Shown here: in pieces, positions 10,666 through 21,349 of the stretch | Layout of the letters: every line of letters starts with the position of its first letter | Numbering within the stretch: position 1 is the stretch's first letter | Assembly: GCA_026182355.1 (NCBI GenBank) | Contig: JAPFBL010000001.1 | Coordinates: forward strand, 1,736,001-1,800,000 | Length of the DNA: 64,000 nucleotides | From: Hermatobates lingyangjiaoensis | Taxonomy: Eukaryota; Arthropoda; Insecta; Hemiptera; Hermatobatidae | Reading direction: 5' to 3' | Made by a program: the position numbers and the translations under genes | Notes under the pieces: model-generated | Told to the model about the DNA's origin: nothing | Seen by the model: the letters and a program-made list of their open reading frames with translations, nothing else | The model's database searches: none

Positions 10666-11224
10666 CAGGGGTTCTCAACCTTTGTTTGCTTGTGGACCCC
10701 CTAAACGCTACTTGTGGACCCCCACTCCCCCCCCCCCCCCCGGATACTTAAGAAACATAATTATACAAAGTTACAAATAAATATTTGTTTTTAGGTAAAT
10801 GAAAATCGTTAATTATGAAATAATTTCATTACATCTACAACGCATGCCAAAATACAAAAATGTTTTTAAAACAATAACAAAATATTTCTTCATTAACATT
10901 TTATAAAGAACCCTGAAATAAATTGTAACCGAATAAATTTTGAATGTACCATAAAGAGAAGTGCAATAGAAAATTTTAAAACATTGGAACATTTTAACAA
11001 ACTGACGAGGATATTGAGCCTTATATTTTAATTATGTGTGAATATTGTACGGCCAAAGCTTACTACGCTTTGATTTATTTTTGGTTTGCTGATAAATTCA
11101 TTTAAACTTAACATAGAGCCCTAACCACGTGTCATGGACCTTCACAATACTACTTTTCTCATGGACCCCCAGTAATCCTCTGTGGACCCCTGGGGGTCCA
11201 TGTGGACCACGTTGAGAACCACTG
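10666..11224. mobile_element. Non-autonomous hAT DNA transposon (MITE-like)
   Basis: Ends are CAGGGGTTCTCAACC at the left and GTTGAGAACCACTG at the right, the classic hAT terminal inverted repeats. Subterminal GTGGACCCC repeats occur on both sides. Flanking 8-bp target duplications are AAGTAAAC (10658-10665) and ATGTAAAC (11225-11232), matching at 7 of 8. The interior is AT-rich with no transposase, so it was mobilised in trans. A 15-base C-run lies at about 10727-10741. The open frame on the minus strand at its right end is an artefact. Confidence 0.9.
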
Positions 11225-11379
11225 ATGTAAACGAACAAACATCATTAGCATCAACTTAAATATTATGATGTAGTTAATAAATTTGAAAATCATATTATCA
11301 AACAAGAAACCAAAGGTATTTAATAAGCTAGAGATGCAACTTTGATTGACACACATTATTAATCCTAATCACTAAATAA

Positions 11380-12180
11380 AATGAAAGCAAACGCTATCCA
11401 TGGTTCATGATATATATTTTGCTTTAAATAAAAGATATATTTCTCACGATAAGTTTAAAAAGAAGCTTAAATGTTGAAAATCATATTAAGACTATATATC
11501 ATGCTAAATACATAATTTTGAATCTACAATAACTACAAAAACGGGTAATAATCATTACTATTTTAAGGGACATTTAAACTATAATTTTCCTAAATCAATA
11601 GGGCCCATTTCCACAAAGGATAATGGATGTGACCAATTTAATTTCTAAATTCTTTTATTCAGCAAATATCATCCCATCAGATACCTACTAACCCTATCAG
11701 AAGAAAAAAGATGTTGACCCAGAGATCTACTCAGTAATTCTAACTGACAAGACTAATTATCTGATCAGAACAATTTTTGTTCTGCCAATGGCCAAACTGG
11801 GTATGGCCGAAATACTGCCCATGGGTAGTTTCGCCACTCTTTTATTTAATTTTTGCTGTAGTGTGTATCACTATTACTTGCTACCTCTCTAAGTTGGGTT
11901 ATAATAAAATAAATAAAAAAATATAAGATGGAATTAATTATGATGCAAACCCACCCAAATACAACCACCAAGAATCATTCTAAAAAACGAACTCAGGAGA
12001 TCTCAAAATATATAAGCATCAAATCGATTTTCTCCATGCTATTATAATTAACTTATATTAATATAAAAATGTCTGAATATGCTTAAATAACAGTAAAAAT
12101 ACATAAAATGACCTAACAATGCTTTAGATATCCAACAGCCGAACTACTATACTTCTAGTTAATGGGTTAGTTCCACTGAG
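11380..12180. other. AT-rich stretch without supported features
   Basis: No coding, repeat or structured element recognised, apart from slightly more complex sequence at 11680-11830. Confidence 0.45.
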
Positions 12181-12240
12181 GTTAGTAATATTAGAATTAG
12201 TAATAATACATTCCGTCATACCTCGTAAAGTCTCTGTAAA

Positions 12241-12283
12241 GCTCGACCGGTTTCGGGTCCGCCTGGATCCCATCTTCAAGAGC
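12241..12283 (-). ncRNA. Hammerhead-like motif (family E, left arm)
   Basis: Same motif as in the right arm, on the opposite strand: GCTC, TTGAAGA, T, GGG-A-TCC/GGACCC, GAA, ACCGGT, C, GAGC. Confidence 0.5.
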
Positions 12284-12312
12284 ACCTAACTGTGACTGAC
12301 AGTCAGTTAGGT

Positions 12313-12355
12313 GCTCTTGAAGATGGGATCCAGGCGGACCCGAAACCGGTCGAGC
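12313..12355 (+). ncRNA. Hammerhead-like motif (family E, right arm)
   Basis: Stem I GCTC/GAGC pairs fully. The core is TTGAAGA (first base C to T). One extra T precedes stem II, GGG(A)TCC with GGACCC, 6 bp with a bulged A. GAA follows, then palindromic stem III ACCGGT and C as the expected cleavage base (GUC site). This is one of the best preserved examples in the window. Confidence 0.55.
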
Positions 12356-12602
12356 TTTACAGAGACTTTACGAGGTATGACGGAATGTATTATTACTAAT
12401 TCTAATACTATACTTCTCACTAAGGAATTTTCGATGTGCTAGCTGTTGCAACCGCTTTTACTAATATAGTTTGCTTTTGAAACTTGCAATAATAAATCAA
12501 TCATTTTGATGATGGTTACTAAGCAAATTGCTTACGTCTTTCAGTTTTGTACGTGCAACTGAAGCATGCTATCAGCTGGTATGCAGATCTCATCTTCTAG
12601 TC

Positions 12603-13066
12603 TAGAGCTCTCCAAACTATGGCCCGCGGACCACATCCGGTCCACCAATAATTTCATCCGGCCGAACAAACGAATCCCTGTGTGGTGGCCTTGATAAAAA
12701 AAAATTTTTTTCATCACTGAATCATTCAAAGCTGGTGCTACTGACTAGTGGCACTAAGCCCGAGTCAGTTTCCCTCTCTCACACTTTTAGTGTGACTCAC
12801 AGATACTGATTTTAATGAAATTTTGAAGTCAAAACGACAGTATCATTCATCACATTAATTTGATTTCATAAAACTCAAGGCAGGAATCTGTATAGTTTAC
12901 CCTGATTTTTTCCAACAAGATATGTTTTAATTTTTCCATGTTTATACTCTAATATTTGAGGAAATTAAATTACTGGCATTGATTTTTTTTTATTTATTCC
13001 TTTGGCCCACATAAATGTGGGAAGTATATAATGTGGCCCTTACATTGAAAAGTTTGGAGAACCCTG
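12603..13066. mobile_element. Second non-autonomous hAT element
   Basis: The left end TAGAGCTCTCCAAACT and right end AGTTTGGAGAACCCTG are imperfect inverted repeats of the CAGGGTTCTCCAAACT type. Flanking 8-bp target duplications TTCTAGTC (12595-12602) and CTCTAGTC (13067-13074) match at 7 of 8. Subterminal GGCCC-rich blocks (GGCCCGCGGACC near the left, GTGGCCC near the right) fit known hAT MITEs. No transposase. A different family from the 10.7-kb copy. Confidence 0.88.
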
Positions 13067-13079
13067 CTCTAGTCCATGA

Positions 13080-13469
13080 GTTCCTCTCGTGTCCCGAGGG
13101 ACTATATAAGTTTAAAGTAGGCCACAAGTAATACATAGTAATTTGAGGTCCAGGTCACACAGCCATGGGTCCTTGTTAAATTTAGCAATATATCATGGCA
13201 AAATATATCAATAACGTTGCGACCTGACGGTTAGTATATTCAAATATTAGCATTAACACATCAGGTACACAGTTCTTATTAGTCAGCGATAATGATGTAA
13301 TATTTTAAGATGATGTATTGCACTTTTTAATACCGTACTGAAAGATGATTTTTTTTAAACAAATCATTATCATAAAATTTATAAATTGTTGTCAATAAGA
13401 ACTTTATTTGTTTTTATTTAAAAAAGGATGGTAAACTTACCCTTAATGATAATTGTTAGGTTGCCTGGA

Positions 13470-13470
<1 letters not shown>
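13080..13470. other. AT-rich stretch without supported features
   Basis: A mildly mixed segment at 13080-13170 and otherwise AT-rich DNA with no recognised element. Confidence 0.4.

Positions 13471-13471
<1 letters not shown>

Positions 13472-13502
<31 letters not shown>
13472..13502. repeat. (TA)n microsatellite
   Basis: Pure TA run immediately left of a family A foldback element. Confidence 0.9.
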
Positions 13503-13505
<3 letters not shown>

Positions 13506-13506
<1 letters not shown>

Positions 13507-13640
13507 CAATGATCAAACCACAATAAGAAATGGGAAGCGAAGACCGCTTGTTACGGTTGAAAGATCTTAGTCTTGTTTTCCCATTTCTTATTGTGGTTTG
13601 ATCATTGATTGTTGTTTCACGTGTTTATGTGAAATCTTTA
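13506..13640. mobile_element. Foldback Penelope-like element, family A (copy 2)
   Basis: Arms 13506-13535 and 13579-13608 are reverse complements starting TCAATGATCAAACCACAATA. The left arm is cut right after the shared GGGA, so the hammerhead-like motif of the right arm (about 13537-13572) has lost its 5' stem and part of its core. The right end keeps the TTTCACGTGTTTATGTGAAA-type hairpin and runs into (TA)n at 13639-13659. Confidence 0.65.
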
Positions 13641-13789
13641 TATATATATATATATATAAAGAATCTTAAATCATATGTAAAAACAATAACCGCTTTTAGG
13701 GATTACACTTAGCTAACCAATAATTTCGTTTTTCGACAGGTTCCTTAAAGGCAATGAATATTAATACTTCATAATAGGGTTGCAGTTTT

Positions 13790-13930
13790 TTATGAGGGTA
13801 GTTGTACACCTCACGAGGTGTCGGTTGGGGGTGCGGTTTGATTGGACGAGTGGCCGTGATGGCCCCTGAGGTGCACCAGGACAACACTGACATAGATCAA
13901 TACCAATTAAACCATGTCCCTTCGTCCTAT
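13790..13930. promoter_or_regulatory. GC-richer unique island 5 with spaced palindrome
   Basis: Contains ACACCTC-AC-GAGGTGT, a 7-bp-armed inverted repeat at 13806-13821, and a second GAGGTGCACC nearby. Composition is GC-rich against its surroundings. No protein recognised in the overlapping open frames. Confidence 0.3.
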
Positions 13931-14172
13931 CTCATTACACCTTCACACAATCAGCCCTTTCTGTCCTCTTTAATCATACACAAATTATCACCCTCCTTTT
14001 TTCAAACTTCAACATTATATCTGCTTCATAAATAAATTAAACTTTCCCCAACGTTTATCACTGGTTTTGAAGTATCCTACGTATGAATAATTAATTTTTC
14101 TAACTTTTGATAATTTTGTTTGAGTATTTTGATCTTTCCGCCAGAAATAAGCTTAAGAATTTTAACTAAGAT

Positions 14173-14194
14173 CAATCTCTCTCTCTCTCTCTCC
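14173..14194. repeat. (CT)n microsatellite
   Basis: Short CT run inside AT-rich DNA. Confidence 0.85.
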
Positions 14195-14735
14195 CTAACT
14201 CTCACTATCTGTAAAGCATAACAGTTCGTGTCAGATTTCAGGCTGGATGAACACCATAGTTGGCCAATGAGTGACAGTTTCTCTGTATGTTACCAAATGT
14301 GGTTTAGAGGATTTTATAACTTTCATAATTTTGGAATATTAACTTACGATTCAATAATTTCTTCAAATCAGTAATACTGCAAAGTATTATAGACTCGGTA
14401 CCTAGACTCGGAGATATTGAAGTAATGTTATTCATCTAAGCCCGAGTTGTTTTTTTCCCTTATTTTGCATGATTAAATTGAAATAACATCCATACTGTAC
14501 ATGCTGCAAATATAACTACAAAAAGCTAAGGGTTAATATATTCACAATAATGAACTGCGTTTCCTGAACAACTGTATCATGCATTAGCAAGCCAAGTAGG
14601 CGACTAGACAATCCAGAAAAGGAAATCATTCCATCAAAAATTATAAGTCCATTTATTCATTAATTACATACAAATCAAATCTTTAACTGGAGCAAATGCA
14701 TTAATGGGAAAGGGAAGTTTAGTCAAGTAGCAAAC
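14195..14735. other. AT-rich stretch without supported features
   Basis: Nothing recognised apart from a short mixed segment at 14390-14450. Confidence 0.4.
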
Positions 14736-14739
14736 AAGA

Positions 14740-14876
14740 TAAAAGGATCAACTAATAAGATGACTAATGGGACCTAATAAGTTACAATTTATGCGATCTG
14801 GAGGAAGAGTGAAGGCAGCCGAAAGAGTAATTGGAAGCCAATAAACTAGGTGAAGGAGGTAATGAAGGGAATGGAT

Positions 14877-14930
<54 letters not shown>

Positions 14931-15270
14931 ACATAAATATGGGAGCAGGTGAGAATGACTGACAGGGCGGTGGGACGTCAATGGACGGCTGGGATCACAG
15001 GCGACACCTGCTCAGCATCACCTGTCCTCGCCACGATTCACACTTCGCTCCCGGAGTAGCTTGTCACCTACAGTTGAGAAACAAACAAATATCAACTTAA
15101 CGCCTTCATTAGTGCTGTTGAGCCACAGTAACTATGATTTACTGACCAGGTCTATACAAAAACCCTAGACTTCTTTTAAAATCAACACTAGCTTAGTGTA
15201 TATTGACGTAAGGCATCCTGCAGCCTCCGAGGATCGACTTATCCTGATCCGTGCAAACTCTCAATCATAC
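14740..15270. promoter_or_regulatory. GC-richer unique island 6 with embedded (GA)n
   Basis: A long higher-complexity block. Its middle holds a (GA)n tract and its right half (14990-15065) has a direct pair of CACCTG words and a GC-rich run. Overlapping serine/leucine-rich open frames are translations of the GA tract. Confidence 0.3.
14881..14929. repeat. (GA)n microsatellite
   Basis: About 24 uninterrupted GA units inside island 6. Confidence 0.95.
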
Positions 15271-15279
15271 ACAGTAGCG

Positions 15280-16340
15280 ATGCAATCATGTGAGGTAGGT
15301 AAAATGGAACAACGTCAAAGGCACAATGCTCATCGTAAATGACAATTTCTTTTTTTGTTTGGAGATGTTAGTACATACATATAGCAGAATATAAACTGAT
15401 TTTGTTACAATAAAATTGATTTTATGGTAATAGACCTCAATCAAGGAATCAAAAAAAAAAACAAAAAGTTTAAGTTCATGAAAATAAACAATGATTTTCA
15501 TATTATGGTTTGATCATTTATGATTTAAGAAAATGGTTTTTTAACACTAAATGACTAAATATTGAAAAATAAAATTTCGTCCCAAATATCTACCACAAAC
15601 TACTAGTAAAAAAAAGAAAACAAAATCCAAAATAATTTCAAAATCGCCAATAAAGCAATACAATTTGAAAACTCAACTTGGAATAAAGGATATACTGTAC
15701 TTGACAGATTTCTTTACATTGAGTTAGAAATTTTTTAACAAAATCTCATCAAAGGTACCTCATTTTCGAAGTTTTAATATAAGATATTTGAAGATATTTT
15801 AAACAGTTAATATGATATGTATGGACAATAAAATTCAAAAAACTATGAAAAGAAACAACTAACAACCTTGATAATTTGTGATGATACACAATTGTCTAAT
15901 AACTGTGTTGCAATGAATCTACGTGCATCTTCTTTTATCATAGCTATCGAATTATCGAACATATATTTCTTAGTTTCTTTAACAATTCTATTGTTTCAAG
16001 TAATATTAGAGAATGAGAAAGTAACTTTTTCGTTGTCTACAATAATATGTCTACTATTTTTATGCCAAATCGTCAGAGGAGTGAACAAACAAACAAACAA
16101 AATGTTTGTTAGTACCAATATTTATAACCTTATAATGTGGAACAAGTAAAATTACATTGAAAATGACAATGGTCTACCTATAGTATATGAGAATTTTAGA
16201 CAAAAAAAAAAAAAGGATAAAATACCTATCACAAAACAAATAGAACTCCCCGAAAAAGTAGAAAAATCTTGAAATCATAAAGCAATAACTTTGAATTGTT
16301 TCTTGGAAGCAATATACGGAAGGAACTGATGACAGATGTC
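15280..16340. other. AT-rich stretch; unrecognised 93-codon open frame
   Basis: The plus-strand frame at 15868-16149 (93 codons) encodes a hydrophobic, serine-rich sequence with no recognised domain and includes an (AAAC)n tract at about 16083-16101. Probably not a gene. Confidence 0.4.
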
Positions 16341-16377
16341 TTCGAATCCATTAATCAGTAGTAATACATAGATATGT

Positions 16378-16379
<2 letters not shown>

Positions 16380-16414
<35 letters not shown>
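16380..16414. repeat. (TA)n microsatellite
   Basis: TA run at the 3' side (minus orientation) of the family H tail. Confidence 0.9.
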
Positions 16415-16417
<3 letters not shown>

Positions 16418-16550
16418 TTTAAGAAATGAATGTCCGATTTCACACTATTTAATTTGTTAGAAAATGTTTCTAATTTTCTAAAACTCTTTTTTAACTCTGG
16501 GTTTCTTATCTCATAAATTAACTCTCCATATTTCTTTTCATTGAATTTAT

Positions 16551-16592
16551 TCTTCGACATGTTTCAGTGCTACAATCACATCGTCAGGAAAA
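16551..16592 (-). ncRNA. Hammerhead-like motif (family H)
   Basis: Minus strand: stem I TTTTC/GAAGA (5 bp with one G-U), intact core CTGACGA, T, stem II GTG...CAC, T, GAA, palindromic stem III ACATGT, and C before the closing stem, giving a canonical GUC cleavage triplet. A T-T mismatch sits at the base of stem II. The best preserved example by core and cleavage triplet. Confidence 0.55.
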
Positions 16593-17089
16593 TGTTATTA
16601 GCATAATTAAATATCACACATAGAATAAAATAAAATAAAATGAAATGATAATAGTACACTTGATAAACTAAACATTACTTGATAACAACAGGTTGCAACG
16701 TCTGGTTTAGGGAATCAGTCAGGTTACGTCAGGTTGTGTTAGTGACTGAAATGGCCCTATATGTTACATCATCTGGCGTGTCTTGGTATGTCTTGTACCA
16801 ACCATACCCAGACAAATAGATTACATTTATCCGTAATAAACATATAGTATGTTTACTATAAAACACTTTTTTCTGTAAGCGGAATTGTTTGTCATTCACT
16901 CCCGACCACAACCGGCTGTAATCATTTAGATGAGGGTATCCGGAGAGCTTTAAAAAGTTAAATGCTGTAACAGGCTGAAGACAATTATTTTACAATTTTT
17001 TAAAGGAGATCGTAAAAGTTTATTGACAGGGTACTCAAGTCAGATGTTTCTTTGACTAATCTATGTAGGAGGATATTTGGATTGAAGTA

Positions 17090-17480
17090 GTGTTGGAGAT
17101 GGTGAGTTGGTATAGATTAGGCACGCCGAGGAATATCTGCATTGGCGGCCCGTAGACTGCAGGGTTGTTTTTATTGTCCCGAGCCCGGTCCAGATGGCGC
17201 CAAGGCATCTCACGTCACTCCATCCATCACAGCATCCATTCATCATTAATCAAATCATCCTCTTCCCACGTTATTTAGCACTTTTCTTCACGACCCCACC
17301 ATTGCATTGCCTTATTGTTCTTGATTGTACACTTTCATTAGGTCTTGCCAATCTCGCTGGTCGCTCCCTCTCGATCGTGCTTGTGTTTCCTATCCTTCCA
17401 TCTAGCAACCTTCCCTCCAGTCGAATCAGATTCGAAACAACTCACTTTTTACAACTCCACGTCCTTTTTACTAGCAGCTG
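17090..17480. promoter_or_regulatory. GC-richer unique island 7
   Basis: Mixed-composition block overlapping a 95-codon plus-strand frame (17194-17481) rich in leucine, serine and proline with no known domain. C- and T-rich on the plus strand. More likely a non-coding island than a gene. Confidence 0.28.
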
Positions 17481-17489
17481 ATACAAGTA

Positions 17490-18920
17490 AGTAAATTTGT
17501 CATTTGAATAAATCCCGAGTAAACGTCAATATACGCAGAAAATCAGTCCCTTTTCTACATTTATCCGCATAGATTTCCTTAAACTACTAACAACATAGGG
17601 AAATATTTTCTTAACCTATTCTATTTTTCCACAAAGAAATGATTAGTTTGATTGCCATTGCAACATGGGATAAGCTGCATAAACATTCACAAGTGTCCCG
17701 GTCGATCAGAAAACGAACCAACAGAAAAAAAAAAACAGATCACATGGAGTATCATGTAAGGAGCAACGGTGAACAAATTGAGTTTGAGAATATGTAATCC
17801 ATTATACCAAACCAAGGTAAATCTGCAGTTTGTCCAATCCCACTAGTTGGAAACTCCTTCATCCATATTTTTATTTATTAGTTTTTCATTCTTTAATATC
17901 AAATAGCATCAAATTAAAGCAATTCTACTGTAATGTATTCTTTTGTTACACAGAAAACTAATTACGCGTTTAGGAAAACTAATTAAAATAATTCCGTGAC
18001 GCACTTTGGCACCTACATTTCATACAATTTTTGATTGAAGGTAATTAATTTTTTCAAAACATAACGGACTGCAAACATGGAAAGAACTCACTTAAAGTTA
18101 AAATAATTCTACATAATCATCATCCATTAATGATAATTATAATTATTGCGGAGCCTATTATTAAACAGAAGTAATCAAAAAGACTAAATTGGCGTACATT
18201 TGAATAATTGTTACTGGATTTAATAACAAAAAAAATTAAATAAAATGAATTTCTACGGAATGAAACCTAATATGAGTACAATAATGCTTAACTATGGAAA
18301 CCGGCAATTATATCTCAACGAAAGGTAGCACGACTTTTTAAAAAGCTTAAGATAATAAATTATTCAAAAAGAAAATAATCATAGATGCATAAAAACAAGA
18401 AAGGATTTAATGGTCGGAGATTGACTAAATTAGCTTATAATGCCTAACACCAAGCGGGGTCCAGCGAGGCCGTGTCATTAGTACCTACATAATATTCCAA
18501 TTATATTTATAAAAATACTTGTTATCAACATGAATAAAATGTAAAATACGAATCCCTAACAATTTCCCTCATAATCACATGTTAATTGAACTTAATTCCA
18601 AATATTTAAATTATTACTTAAGTGAGAATTTATAGCTGAACGTAAAAAGTAAATTGAAAGGGTATCCCATTTCGGTGTATCGATTAGAGTACATTGCATT
18701 AGTCCATTAATGAAGTTTAGTTTATTAAATAGCTGCGAGAGCATAGTAATTATCAATAATGGTTGATAACAAATAATAATTGACAACAATCTATAGTGGT
18801 TGTTGACGAATTTTAAAACGGGAACTTAAATTTTTAAGTCATGTGCCAGACAGGCCATCGTTAAAATTGTTTCTATGTTTGCTTGGCATTGTCACGAGAT
18901 TACACAGATGTTTGAATTAA
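17490..18920. other. AT-rich stretch without supported features
   Basis: Only short open frames of under 70 codons. A brief GC-richer patch at about 18450-18480 is too short to interpret. Confidence 0.45.
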
Positions 18921-18928
18921 TGAATTAT

Positions 18929-19020
18929 TAGTAATATTATCTGTTATACCTCGTATAATATAGAGAGAGCTCGACTGAATTTTGGATTCTTCTGGTTCCA
19001 ATCTTCAAGAGCAACTTATT
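18929..19020 (-). mobile_element. Diverged Penelope-like tail, family E (single arm)
   Basis: Alignable to the left arm of the 12.2-kb palindrome: TTATACCTCGTA, GCTCGAC, CAATCTTCAAGAGCA in the same order. The hammerhead-like motif (18969-19012, minus) keeps the GCTC/GAGC stem and TTGAAGA, but the GAA and stem III are mutated, so it is dead. No opposite arm is present. Confidence 0.6.
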
Positions 19021-19029
19021 GTGGATTTC

Positions 19030-20715
19030 ATGATTCTGAAAAGATCTTTCTATTCAGACACCATAGGTTTAAAGATTTAGATAACAGGTGTAGGTTATCA
19101 GGAACATGAAATCTACGTACAGTTGCTAGATCGTCACTTTTTATTTTAACAAGTCTAGTATTTTTTAATAAGCCATTAACAAAACTGTAATATTTGATTT
19201 TCAAATCCAACCAATAACGGCCCCAACAAAAGCTATTTATTGACTTCTTGAAAAAAAAGTTCAAAAATTGCTAATATTAATAGCCAAAATTTTCAAATTA
19301 ATTATTTACAAATAAGTTAATGAATTATTAATAGGTGCATTAAGTGCAATGGTTAGAAGTAAAGTATCAGAATTGCCTTCTATAACCGCAGATACAATGA
19401 TTTTTCCGTGTTTCATTACTTGATTCATCAAAAGAATCTGTTTGAAGTCAGTCAAATTGTCCAAGACTGTTTCAAGGAGTATTAATCTTATTATATCTCG
19501 AGTATTAAACTATCGCATGTCTATAAAAAAAAAGTAAAAAGAAGAAAAGAAAGATATTGAAGTGAAGCACGTGGTACGATTTGACAATGAAAACTTTTGT
19601 TTTTTCAACTCTGTGGGTGAAGCAGGTGTTTTAGAAGCAAACTTAATGAACTAATAATGATACAATGTGGATAACGACATTTAATAATGAACAAACACAT
19701 GTTCCTGTTAACATTCAAATACAGTGTTAGAAAAACAAGCTAACAGTAATTAAATATTTGGAATTTTAGCATAACTTTTGTGAAATAGTATGAATACGTA
19801 TTAGTCTTGGCAAACGCAGACTGGAATATTTATAGAATAGCAAACCACCAGGGAAAACAGCCAAGTATTTGTGGAAAACAGTGTTCCTTTTAATTGAACA
19901 AAATTAATTTGCTCCCAAGAAACAAACATTAATAAATAGAATTCCATTAAAATGGCTTAAGATTGTCAACACAAGCTCATTTGATAAAACGAACTAAATA
20001 CATAATTGCTACGCGAAAAGTGAGCAAACGTGTAGCCCAGGCTGACTAATTTTAAGCGGCACCTAATATTTTAGAAGCAGACTCGGCTATTCATCTTGCA
20101 CGTATTAGAGATTCTTGGCTCTTTAAGCACATCTAATTTGGACCCAGTCCAAACTACCCATAAATTCAAATTCATCCAGTCTCGGATGAGATTCACGTTC
20201 TCTTTTGAACCACTAAAACGTTGACAATTATTTAAAATATTTACCTCTAACAGGCTATTTTTGAATACTACAGTCGTATAAACATAACTTTTAGCAGAAT
20301 TATTATTAGATAAAAACACTCCATTAAATAAAGTGGGTGGTTTTGCTTCACCGTAAGTAATGTAAAGTGATCATAGGTAAAATGGATTTTGAAATTTTAT
20401 GAATTTACACATTCTGGGGCACTAGAATTCACTATCTAATTTCTTTTTCATTATATTTGGAGTGTGGGTGAATTTCAAAAAATCGAAATAGACATATTTG
20501 CTTATACGAAAGTGCGACCTACCATTAGAAAAAGCTACTTTATTGTACATTTTATCAAAACAAGTGTTAATTTTTAATCTTGGTTGGTTATTTAAAACCT
20601 TAAATTTTGCGTATTAAAATTTCTTTTTAAAATTAGGATGGTATAAAAATTTTACCGGATAATTTGGTATCACTTAATTAGCATTTGGTAGTACTCAAAT
20701 CTGAAAAACCGAAAA
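19030..20715. other. AT-rich stretch; two unrecognised minus-strand open frames
   Basis: Frames at 19264-19028 (78 codons) and 20319-20071 (82 codons) show no domain I recognise. The 20.1-20.2 kb part is a little more complex than its surroundings and could be a decayed coding fragment, but nothing supports a family. Confidence 0.35.
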
Positions 20716-20719
20716 AAAG

Positions 20720-20815
20720 AAAAAAAAATTACATGTTCACCAATCAATTCTGCACGAAAATATCTTAAGTATTTACCATACTTAAGATAGCTTAATACAA
20801 ATTCACATTAAAATT
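20720..20815. repeat. Dispersed direct repeat, copy 1, with hairpin
   Basis: Similar to 21255-21345: both have AAAATTACATGTT, CAATCAATTCTGCAC, AAGTATTTA and TTCACAT in order, with many differences between. This copy contains a perfect hairpin, TATCTTAAGTAT (20761-20772) and its complement (20778-20789) with a 5-base loop. Confidence 0.65.
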
Positions 20816-21254
20816 TAATAGAATCAAAATATAACGGACTAAATTTTAAATTAATAATTATTTTATTAAAATATAAACTAATCCAAATTAAATGTTAAGA
20901 ATAGTCCCTTAATTATCAACTTCACTATCTTCCTGTTATGTTTAACAAGCTCTCCGAAAAAACTCCAATAAATTTAGAATATAATTAACTATGCAAGGTC
21001 TAACATAAGGATTATCATATGATTATTACTAACGCTTCCGTTTAGTTATTTGATTGATAATATTATTTCATGACAGTTACTAACATTTATTGGTACTCAT
21101 AGTTTACTAGTCCGATTTTTTTAAAGTGCCGTGAGAGTGGTTATATTTTTGTTTTATTTAGAAATGAGGTTAATTACAGTAAAATAAATAATTGAATTAT
21201 TTTCAGATTTAATTATTTGTTAATAATACAAATTATTTTTCATTTCTTTTTTAA

Positions 21255-21345
21255 TTAAAAAAATTACATGTTATACAATCAATTCTGCACTAAGAACATC
21301 ATAAGTATTTATAGTGTTTAAGACGACTTAATAATGTTCACATCC
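21255..21345. repeat. Dispersed direct repeat, copy 2
   Basis: Homologue of 20720-20815; the hairpin is degraded here. Family unknown. Confidence 0.65.
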
Positions 21346-21349
21346 ACAT

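Larger units (their letters stand above)
12186..12410. mobile_element. 225-bp near-perfect palindrome: foldback Penelope-like element, family E
   Basis: The left arm (12186 to about 12296) and right arm (about 12300-12410) are reverse complements, with one difference near the outer end and a one-base offset at the centre. Each arm carries the same hammerhead-like motif, at 12241-12283 (minus) and 12313-12355 (plus). A diverged single-arm copy lies at 18929-19020. The structure could extrude as a cruciform or fold as an RNA hairpin. Confidence 0.75.
16378..16592 (-). mobile_element. Penelope-like element tail, family H
   Basis: Minus-strand element: the hammerhead-like motif at 16592-16551 is followed by about 130 bp of AT-rich DNA that happens to be open (69 codons from 16560). 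It ends at the (TA)n run 16380-16414. Same order of parts as the other tails: motif, spacer, (TA)n. Confidence 0.55.

Noticed and set aside
11159..11356. 65-codon frame WFSTWSTWTPRGPQRITGGP
   Set aside because: Encoded by the hAT terminal and subterminal repeats.
14748..14981. Serine-leucine repeat proteins over GA tracts, also at 62937-63325
   Set aside because: Reading frames created by the (GA)n repeat; no conserved domain.
16326..16360. Another hammerhead core, CTGATGA near 16326
   Set aside because: Stem II is only three pairs with a two-base loop, there is no GAAA, and no stem I forms.
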